The notes under the pieces are model-generated. The model had not been told where the DNA came from, did no database searches, and saw nothing but the letters and a program-made list of their open reading frames with translations. Of a stretch of DNA of 18,374 bases, positions 11,743 to 18,374 are shown piece after piece. Origin of the DNA: Dimargaris cristalligena. Taxonomy: Eukaryota; Kickxellomycota; Dimargaritomycetes; Dimargaritales; Dimargaritaceae. The first letter of the stretch is position 1; every line of letters begins with the position of its first letter. The position numbers and the translations under genes are program-made. The DNA lies in assembly GCA_027576995.1 (NCBI GenBank), contig JANBQC010000569.1:1-18374 (forward strand), read 5' to 3'.

Positions 11743-12414
11743 TTAATGATGGTCAAAAATATTAGGCCAAGAGTCGCTGTATAGGCAAGAGTGTTGTGTG
11801 TGTGTATTCTACAGTTAATAGGTGGGAGCGGAATGATCATGAGTGAAGCCAGAGGGAGTATTGACATTTTTCACTGGAATGGTGGGGGAATGGACACCCG
11901 CCCGGACGTCCATTGAAAGAATGGCAGAGATATCCAGCGGGCGAGTCTCGGAATAATAGGACAAGTTAAGAAATCATTTCCTGAAATTATAAACATCTGG
12001 GAAAGAATAAAGAAAGGTCATGGTGAAAAAATAGTATAGAATAGGTGGGACACTCGACCAACCATGAATAGCCCGTCAACAAAGCGGCGTAAGGGTCAAT
12101 GACAAACGACTCAAGGCGGACGAGACAAAAGAAAACACAAATGGTACAGAATGGTGGATGGGGTATGAAAATGATATTTGGATGGAAACTGACAATGATG
12201 GTATGGGGATGTGAAAGGTGGGAGGGGGAGACAATGCGAGGATGGAATGAACAGGATCCGCGGCGAAGATGGCGAGAGATCACATTCAAGAAAAGTCGGT
12301 GGTTTGGTCAAACGAGATGGGTACCAGTCCCAAGACAAGACCAAAATGGTGGCCATTCAGGAGCGAACACCTCTTAGCCGACATTCACAGCAGTTACAGA
12401 TGGGGCTGACGCGC
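11743..12414 (-). other. Probable 3' untranslated region of the zinc-finger gene
   Basis: Read on the minus strand this region is rich in pyrimidines (runs such as TTTTCTTTTGTCTC and CTCCCCCTCCC), as expected for fungal 3' untranslated RNA. Correspondingly the plus strand is purine-rich. Frames seen here on both strands (for example 11987-12289 and 12099-12377) are compositional by-products of this bias. The true end of the transcript is not determined. Confidence 0.4.
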
Positions 12415-13287
12415 TTAATTGGCGTAGGCATTGCTAAGGGGACCGTAGCCGGAGTACGAGTGGGTGCGGTAGCGGTTGTGAGTGTGGGGCATCGAGGGGC
12501 TCTCGGGTACGCTGTAGGGCGACATCATGGGCCGGGAACCCATGTAGTGAGGGGAATGCGGGGAGTAGGGGAAGCAGGGGGCGTGGACCTCCATGGCGGC
12601 TTGACTTAGGCCTAGGCGACGCTTATTACTCCGGGAACGGACATTGGTGTGGGTGCGAAGGTGCTGCATCATATTGTCCTGGCGCGAGAAGCGCGAGTTG
12701 CAGCCGGGGAAAGAGCAGGGGAAGTTCTTCTCACCAGTGTGAACGCGGTAGTGCCGCGACAGATGGCCGCTGGTGGTGAATTTCCGGCCACAGCCCTCAA
12801 ACTGACAGGTGTGACGGCGGGGTGTGTCCTTCTGCTGGCCGACTGAGACGCCTTCAAACAAATCGGCGGACGAGGACTTGGGGCTCGACGGGGCGGTGGA
12901 GCAGGGGGTGATGGGGGACAGGTAGAATTGGTTAGAGCTGACCTGGTTGGAGGGAGTGATGGGAGTGGCGGGAGGGGTCAACTGGGTGGTGGTGAAGCCC
13001 AGGTGGCTGGCGATGGTGTCGAGACTGGGGAGGCGCAGGCCGTGGGGGGCCTCGGTGTGGTGGACCTTCAGGGAAGGGAAGAAGGGAAGCTCCGGGGGAG
13101 GAGTGGCACAGGGGGTGTCATCGTCATCGGAGTGACTTCCCTGGCGGGGACTCCGGGGGGAAGCGGGGAGCTCGTCGTTCAGGAGGCTGACGACGGAGCC
13201 ATCGGCGTTGCGAACGAAAAAACTGGAGTCGCAGGCAGCGGTATCCAGAGTGATCTGTTCCTTGCGGGCAAGAGCCATGCTGTACAT
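12415..13287 (-). CDS. Nrg1-like two-finger C2H2 transcription factor
   Basis: 290-residue nuclear DNA-binding protein, probably a transcriptional repressor. Finger 1 has C161, C166, H179 and H183; finger 2 has C191, C196, H209 and H213. Both are C-x4-C-x12-H-x3-H, joined by a canonical TGEK linker (184-187). The helices TSGHLSR and RQDNMMQ match the Nrg1 pattern at the base-contacting positions, and Nrg1 proteins bind CCCCT/CCCTC-type sites. A basic stretch follows (217-224, RSRSNKRR), a likely nuclear signal. The N-terminal half is disordered, with an acidic DDDD run (54-57), an LPSL segment (86-89) and many SP/TP sites (about 43-155). The C-terminus is rich in S, P, Y and H. Length fits Nrg1 relatives (about 230-310). 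The ATG at 13287 has A at -3, and an in-frame stop lies upstream at 13387-13389. A second ATG at codon 4 is also in good context. There is no intron. It could instead be a paralogous Mig/Nrg-family factor. The CDS is more GC-rich than its surroundings. Confidence 0.92.
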   Translation of the reverse strand: MYSMALARKEQITLDTAACDSSFFVRNADGSVVSLLNDELPASPRSPRQGSHSDDDDTPCATPPPELPFFPSLKVHHTEAPHGLRLPSLDTIASHLGFTTTQLTPPATPITPSNQVSSNQFYLSPITPCSTAPSSPKSSSADLFEGVSVGQQKDTPRRHTCQFEGCGRKFTTSGHLSRHYRVHTGEKNFPCSFPGCNSRFSRQDNMMQHLRTHTNVRSRSNKRRLGLSQAAMEVHAPCFPYSPHSPHYMGSRPMMSPYSVPESPSMPHTHNRYRTHSYSGYGPLSNAYAN

Positions 13288-13600
13288 GTTTAATGTGTAG
13301 ATATGGGGGGAGTAGGGGATACGAGAAATCGTGGCTAGGTAGGAAGGAAATGGAAGGAGACTGAAAGTTTCGAGTATAGTGTAGATTTAGGAATAGAATA
13401 ATATATGTATATATATGAAGTGAATATATAGAGAGAAGGAGGTGGGGGTACCAAAGAGTAGAGGAGAGGTAATGTGGGAGCGGGGTTGAACTTATATATA
13501 TGTATAGGGGAGGAAAAGACAAATGGGATATGTGGAGGGAGAGGTGTGTGTAAGTCGTCGGGTGTCAAAGGGATAGCTAGATGATGTGCTGGAACAAGAG
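13288..13600 (-). other. Inferred 5' leader without upstream ATG
   Basis: From the start codon up to 13618 the minus strand contains no ATG at all, although about five would be expected by chance in 330 bases. The first ATG upstream (13619-13621) lies directly beside the TATA box and so before the expected transcription start. The region is pyrimidine-rich on the transcript strand and has TA-rich patches (13400-13440, 13492-13506). These facts suggest a transcribed leader of roughly 300 nt. The start site itself is inferred from the TATA box position. Confidence 0.5.
13492..13506 (-). promoter_or_regulatory. Alternative TATA-like element
   Basis: The minus strand reads TATACATATATATAA here, about 205 bases before the start codon. 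It could serve as a second, closer core promoter giving a short leader, or be plain TA-rich leader sequence. The perfect TATAAATA further upstream is the better candidate. Confidence 0.25.
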
Positions 13601-13622
13601 TGGCAGGGCGGCCGAGGGCATC

Positions 13623-13630
13623 TATTTATA
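13623..13630 (-). promoter_or_regulatory. TATA box TATAAATA for the zinc-finger gene
   Basis: An exact TATAAATA on the minus strand, about 336 bases before the ATG. It coincides with the upstream end of the ATG-free leader and with the point where the plus strand stops being purine-rich. A CCAAT box lies about 42 bases further upstream in the same orientation. Confidence 0.55.
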
Positions 13631-13671
13631 TGTGGGCGAGGGGGAGGCCACCCAGCTAGCAAGGGTCCGTG

Positions 13672-13689
13672 ATTGGCTGGCTCGCCAAT
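13672..13689. promoter_or_regulatory. Back-to-back CCAAT boxes
   Basis: ATTGGC (13672-13677) and GCCAAT (13684-13689) form an exact inverted repeat with a 6-base spacer, so there is one CCAAT box on each strand. CCAAT is the binding site of the HAP/NF-Y complex in fungi. The position just upstream of the TATA box supports a promoter role for the minus-strand gene. The plus-oriented box has no identified gene to serve. Confidence 0.5.
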
Positions 13690-13928
13690 AAGGAGGGCAA
13701 AGGGAAGGTCGACGCATATACACACCCCAGGGGGAAAGGGCACCCACCACCCGTTCAGCACTTCAGCCCGTATACAGTGGGGGCCATTGAGTATATGCAT
13801 TAGTAGTGGCGACAACCAGAGAGGGCCACGGCAGGGTGCTCTGATTCCCGCTGGGCCTTCCCTCCCCCCTCGTTCAGCCCTGCGCGGTTGACTGAAGCCT
13901 AGGTTGCCTAATATGGAGATGGTGGGTA

Positions 13929-14014
13929 CTCTCTCTCTCTTTCCCTCTCTCTCTCTCTTGCTGTGATTTGCTCTGCTTTTCCTCTTCCCTCCCTCTTCTT
14001 TTTTTTTCTTCCCT
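13929..14014 (+). repeat. CT-rich polypyrimidine tract
   Basis: Two long pyrimidine blocks, 13929-13959 (mostly CT repeats) and 13976-14014 (CTTCC and T9), are separated by a short mixed spacer. CT tracts often mark fungal promoters just ahead of start sites, but no plus-strand gene follows. On the minus strand it is a GAGA-type tract about 640-730 bases before the zinc-finger ATG. Confidence 0.8.
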
Positions 14015-14135
14015 ACCTTGACTATCACCACCCTGTCTCTGGCTATATCCCCATTAGATGTACCTCCCCTCTCCTTCCGGCCCGACTGTGGCCTTCTCCT
14101 CTTCCCAACAAATGTAGGCCGCGCGATGACCTTCA

Positions 14136-14171
14136 CCAATCAGTGAGCCATTAGAGTCAATGGCCAATCAG
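14136..14171 (+). promoter_or_regulatory. Direct repeat of CCAATCAG
   Basis: Two identical CCAATCAG octamers at 14136-14143 and 14164-14171, 28 bases apart and in the same orientation. CCAAT followed by CA is close to the optimal NF-Y/HAP core. Their target is unclear: they are about 850 bases upstream of the minus-strand start codon, and no plus-strand gene follows within 4 kb. Confidence 0.35.
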
Positions 14172-15425
14172 ACCCCCACCCGAACCACCGGCGGAGGGAG
14201 ACCAGAATGGCGGTTGGTGAGAGAGTAATATACTACTGAAAAGGAGAAGAGAGGGGGGGACGGGAAGGAAAGAGGGTAGGAGAGTAAGTGACCAACCCCA
14301 CCACCCCTTTTTCCACATCCTTACCGCCACCCCACGCGCTTCATCATGACTGGGCTGGGCGGTAATGGCTGCGATTGCCCCACCCCCGCACCTCCTCCAT
14401 ATGCCCCGCCTCCACTCTTGCCCCTTTTTTAGTGTGGCCCGCAAATAGCGGAGAATCGGTCTCCTTAACTCATCGTTGTATGCGGGCCCAGAGATTACAC
14501 AACCCCGGCTCTTTTTGAGACGTAACAAGGGGCATTGGGAGGGAGTGGGGCGACTTAGTCGGCTAGGGGCCATTTAGTGAACCCACCACATATCATTACC
14601 ACCCTAACGGTGTATGGCACTCCCCACCATCGATTATACCGTGGCCAGAGGGAGGGGGAGGACTCACCCCCATTCGGTTAGCCAACTCCACTGAACGCGA
14701 GGGACGACCGATTGCCATAGTAACCCTAATGTATAATAAGGCCTTGTATGATTGTAGAACTATGGCCAGGTGGAGGAGAAACCAAGGCCACTAAACTTAG
14801 CGGTGCATGAGGGCTGCTAAGCAAGGGCCAAGGAACGTCCAGTCCATAATAACCCTTTCGCTCCGGCCCCATATACTCAGCCTAGCAGCGGTTAGTCAGT
14901 CGGTGACCACTATACCGCATTGACACGAGTGACTGGTGCATATACACCCTGACATCACCACACCTTCCCTGAGGACCAGTCTATATGGGTGCATATACTC
15001 AATCCCTCTCTCCCCTACTGTCCATGTGTACCCAAAGTAAATGCTATACTCCCTCCCTTCCCGTAGTTCCCTTGGGCTGCCTAGTGCTTAGTTCAGTCAC
15101 CGACCCACTCATACTCCTAGATTCCCTTCTATCCCTTCATTGATCCTTGTTCTTTAATTCTGCCCCTTCCTCCTGCTACCTGGCCGCAGTCTTAGGCAAG
15201 CCCTACACTAGTTTCCCCTCCCGTCTCCGCTGATGGAACAAGCAGCGAGGCTAAGTTTGAGATCATGGATATACCACCACCCTCCATATGGGAGAAGTTC
15301 ATCCAAGCTGTATAACGAAAAATCCATTAAATTCGGCCAATATTACTAGTTAAAAATTCATTCCCCATGTATTTTCCCATACACGTATAATGCAAACCCT
15401 TATATTGCTGGGCCGAATTTCACCC

Positions 15426-15442
15426 ATATATATATATATATA
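15426..15442. repeat. (AT)8.5 microsatellite
   Basis: Seventeen bases of uninterrupted alternating AT, identical in length to the run at 7792-7808. Confidence 0.95.
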
Positions 15443-16533
15443 CACTAGCCGGCTAGGCCGCTGTTTATTCGTTCCCAAACTGTTGTTGAATCGCCCCCAG
15501 AAGTAGTCATTGGCCAGCGTCCAATCTAATCGCCGTCCAGTAAAAGGTGCTCTTTGGAAGAGGATGGTGGAAAATGGGAAAATGTAAGAGAGATCTAATA
15601 TTAGGCCGGTTGGGGTTATATTTTCCGCTGTTGAATACTAACCGTGTGGGCGGGTGGTGGTGGTGAAGAAAAGGAGGAAGGTAATAAATGTGAAGGGGCG
15701 AGCGGAGCCGCACCCCCCCCCTCCCACTATGTTCTGCATACTGTAATGTTCGACCTTGCAAACGGACCGACGGTATGTCAGCCGTACTCGTAATCACCGA
15801 TGGGGATTGGCTCAGTATAGCCTGGGTTAATGCGGCTGCGCCCACCACGGCCACTGCAGGCGGGGTACGCACACCTCTCTCTATCCCTCCCCTCCATCTC
15901 TCGCGCTCTTCCCTTGGCGAAGAAGCCAAGAGGAGAGCAACCTGCGCTTCCGTCGACGACGCTTCTGGCACATCTACAACACCTCACCCCTCCCACTCAC
16001 TCCGGCTCTCTCTCTTTCGCGTTCTTTGCGCTTATCCACACTCGCCTGTGGAGGGGGGAGAGGAGAGGGGTCGCGAATGCAGTTGCCCCGAAGGAGTTCT
16101 TTGCAGAAGGTAAGGTGTAATTGTAACACTCAGCTGGGCAGGACGCCTTTCATTGGATTTCAACGTCAGGCATTACCCTGAGAGTGCATAAGTCTTGGAA
16201 TTCGCCAGCCAGTGTTTTAGTCAGTAACCACCCTTGCGGCTGCTTGCGAGAGGGTCTCTTAGTCATGGAGAGAGTGTCCTTTCTACACCCATGGTCCTCT
16301 TTTTGTGGACCACAATGTATATAGTATTACAACTCTTTACGCAGGCTGGCCTGGTCTAAATACCAGGCTGTGGCGTAGAGGAGAGGGGGGGTCTACGACC
16401 AAATACCTCCGAATATCAATGCGGCCGACTCGCATCCCAGAGACCCAATTTATCAAACCACTGAAACGGCGTAGCCACCGTCCCAAACATACATGCACCC
16501 ACGGGAAGCTCTCCTAGCCCGAACAATCGATGC

Positions 16534-16553
16534 CGCATATTTCAAAATATGCG
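16534..16553. repeat. 20-bp near-perfect palindrome
   Basis: CGCATATTT and AAATATGCG are exact reverse complements separated by CA. The element is followed at once by CTGCCCATGG. It could be a dimeric factor site or chance, and there is no gene nearby to decide. Confidence 0.5.
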
Positions 16554-17949
16554 CTGCCCATGGGTGACATATTTAATCCATGAAAGGGGCGAGAACGAGG
16601 GGGGTGGCGGGGGATGTCGGCTTGAAGAGAAAGAGAGAAACAGATGGGGAGAAAGAAGGGGGGGTTACCAGGCATGTCGCGAGTGTAAATATCACACGCT
16701 GCTACTGAAATGGGCCCTTGGTTACCCTGGTCCAATGTACCGAATTTGAAAACCTCAGGTCGTCCAGGGAAGGGTCGGTTGGTGAGAGAGAGAACCCAGG
16801 GCCAGGCCCATCACTCCTTCCCGGACGGAACTGCCGAACCATCAGTCGGATCAATAGGCCTTGAGGTCGATAAGGATACCTATTAATTAGGGCATATGTA
16901 GATAGGCAGGTTACTTACTAATTAAGATTTATGTTATATGGCTTATCTTCCCTTCCGCTCCCTGCTTGTGTAGTGCCATCAGTTTGTGGTCCATTACCAC
17001 ATTCTATTGTCACGCCAACGTAGCATAGTTCACGTTGACTTGACCGTTCGTAGCTTCCCATTACCATTCTCTCTCTCTCTCCCCGCTCTCCCCGGTTACC
17101 CCTTTTTGCGGTGTAGTAACTGAATCGAATATGTTGCCCCCTTTTCTCCCCAATTTGTGGCATCGCTACTGGGCATCAGGGGTACGCACGCTCATGTGTG
17201 GTGCAAGGTGGACGGAGACCTAACAGATAGAAGGAAGCCATTGTCAATCGTCCTCCTCGCCTGTGCTTCTTCATACAACCTCCCTCCTGCAACTAAAGCC
17301 AGGTTAGCTGGAACAGAAAGAGAGGAGCCTAAAAACAACGGAGCCTGGAGTAATCACTGTTAAGCCAGCCCAATGGCAAGGGAGAAGGGGGTGTGTGGGG
17401 GTAACCCAGCGCCTGTCCACAGGCTCGGTTGCAAGCGGGATAGGGCAGGACACGCTGTGGAATACACTCCACCGGAACCGATTAGACCAGACCTAGTACA
17501 TGGGATCCTGTTTGTCACCCGCGCCCTTCACCCGTTTCCCGTATGCCCTTGCCTAGGCAGGTTAACGATATGGTCCGGCCCCCCTAGCTCTTCTAGTGAG
17601 GCTCCAGCAATGGAAGTGTGGGTTTGATATTTTAGTGCGGAAGGGTGTGAGTTGAAAGATCACGGACGGCGCTCTCCCAACGGGATTCGCATCTTCCCCA
17701 TAATGCTGTCCATCGGAACGGGAGACCAGCCAGAGACCAGCCGGCTAAGAAAGGCGATGTTATCAAATGGCACAAGGGCATGGGGGCTAGCACACTCGGT
17801 TGGCGGTGATTGTCCCAGCGTGGTTTCGCTGGCTCAAAAGCTGCACGATTCCTAAAAAGGACACTATCGGCTAACCCGCCCGCCCTCGTCGCTGTGCTCT
17901 TCCGTTTGGGCTGAGAAGGATAATCCTGGTGGCCCAGCTACCATCGACA

Positions 17950-17988
17950 AAATATATATAACATAACATATATGGCTATGGCTATGGG
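17950..17988. repeat. Cluster of tiny tandem repeats
   Basis: AATATATATA, then ACATAACATA, then TATGGCTATGGCTATGGG: three different short tandem motifs in a row. The last one makes the MAMAM start of a 66-codon plus-strand frame (17972-18172) that I do not otherwise support. Confidence 0.7.
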
Positions 17989-18374
17989 AAACCACATCAA
18001 TTTGGTTCAATTTCGGCGTGGTGTGTTATTTAACCCGATGATCGATAAACGTATACCAGTTGGAGAAACACTAGTACATCCCAAATTGTTTAGGTCGCTA
18101 GTCCTCTTTCCCCTACTACAACTATGGCGGATCCTTGAATCCCAAGGTGGTAGTGGTGAAACGCAGGCTTGATCAGTGCACGTGTTTAATCTCCCTCTCG
18201 CTGCTCCCAGGGCGGTAGGGTACTCGACTGGCCCGTTCCCACTCCCGGTCTTCTCCTACCCATTCACCACTGCAGCGGCTAAGCTCATTTATTATGTCAG
18301 TGATCCTCTCAAGACGACCACTCGTTGCGGTCTGTTGGAATTCATCAAGTTTCACCACCCGTATTTGAGAGTAG

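Larger units (their letters stand above)
13714..14998. repeat. Dispersed GCATATAC motif, four copies
   Basis: GCATATAC occurs at 13714-13721 (+), 13791-13798 (-), 14938-14945 (+) and 14991-14998 (+). The last two extend to the 11-mer GGTGCATATAC, at 14935-14945 and 14988-14998, exactly 53 bases apart. An 8-mer is expected about 0.04 times in this span, counting both strands. The first two copies lie 430-510 bases before the zinc-finger start codon. Confidence 0.5.
13690..15000. other. Upstream region with clustered short motifs, no supported gene
   Basis: This stretch lies before the zinc-finger promoter and contains the CT tract, two CCAATCAG repeats and the GCATATAC copies listed separately. 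Two long minus-strand frames cross it (13492-14139 and 14157-14573). The first opens at a TTG and lacks an ATG for most of its length. Both are low-complexity products of pyrimidine/purine-biased DNA. I interpret the region as non-coding and possibly distal regulatory DNA. Confidence 0.5.
15001..18374. other. Non-coding stretch without recognisable genes
   Basis: Frames of 60 to 154 codons occur on both strands, for example 15507-15971 (-), 15775-16113 (+) and 15830-16120 (+). They overlap each other and show no known domain. Pyrimidine- and purine-rich tracts at 15878-16050, 16624-16664 and 17067-17096 keep some frames open. A GTAAGG at 16108-16113 resembles a 5' splice site but has no supported exon around it. 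One minus-strand frame is open at the right edge. Confidence 0.5.

Noticed and set aside
12211..13293. Plus-strand frames opposite the zinc-finger gene
   Set aside because: They are antisense shadows of the GC-rich minus-strand CDS and have no domain of their own.
13492..14139. 215-codon minus-strand frame upstream of the zinc-finger gene
   Set aside because: It begins at TTG, lacks an ATG for most of its length, runs through the TATA box and the CT tract, and is low-complexity. It is best explained by biased composition.
15507..15971. 154-codon minus-strand frame
   Set aside because: It crosses a C9 run and CT-rich DNA, overlaps plus-strand frames of similar size, and has no recognisable domain.
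16080..16113. Short ATG exon ending in a GTAAGG splice donor
   Set aside because: Only eleven codons precede the donor and no acceptor with a branch site and a following open exon could be identified.

Overview
The window reads as nuclear DNA of a fungus. It holds one gene that I can support: a 290-codon, intron-free reading frame on the minus strand (12415-13287). It encodes a two-finger C2H2 transcription factor of the Nrg1 type. The finger sequences (FTTSGHLSRH and FSRQDNMMQH cores, C-x4-C in both fingers) look to me most like early-diverging fungi (Mucoromycota/Zoopagomycota). That placement rests on memory of the family and is weak. I see no bacterial operon structure, ribosome binding sites, tRNA, rRNA, transposase, reverse transcriptase or CRISPR array.

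Layout. 1 to about 1560: AT-rich non-coding DNA that is almost free of CpG (5 by my count), ending at an abrupt compositional boundary. About 1561-11736: roughly 10 kb with no recognisable gene. It contains only short reading frames in all frames, homopolymer C/G runs, microsatellites and small palindromes. 11737-13690: the transcription unit of the zinc-finger gene, on the minus strand. It has a candidate AATAAA signal (11737-11742), a pyrimidine-rich 3' region, the CDS, a leader of about 300 nt with no upstream ATG, a TATAAATA box (13623-13630) and a back-to-back CCAAT pair (13672-13689). 13690-15000: upstream DNA with a long CT tract, two CCAATCAG repeats and four copies of GCATATAC, possibly distal control DNA. 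15001-18374: more DNA without a supported gene; one frame on the minus strand is open at the right edge.

No pathway can be assembled from a single gene. The coherent story is a probable repressor of the Nrg1 class with a long upstream region that contains CCCCT sites, the kind of element Nrg1 proteins bind, so self-regulation is possible. I found no convincing new multi-gene system. The signals most worth checking are the CpG cliff at about 1.5 kb, the ATG-free leader bounded by the TATA box, the clustered GCATATAC motif, and the excess of CCATGG and TGGCCA words.
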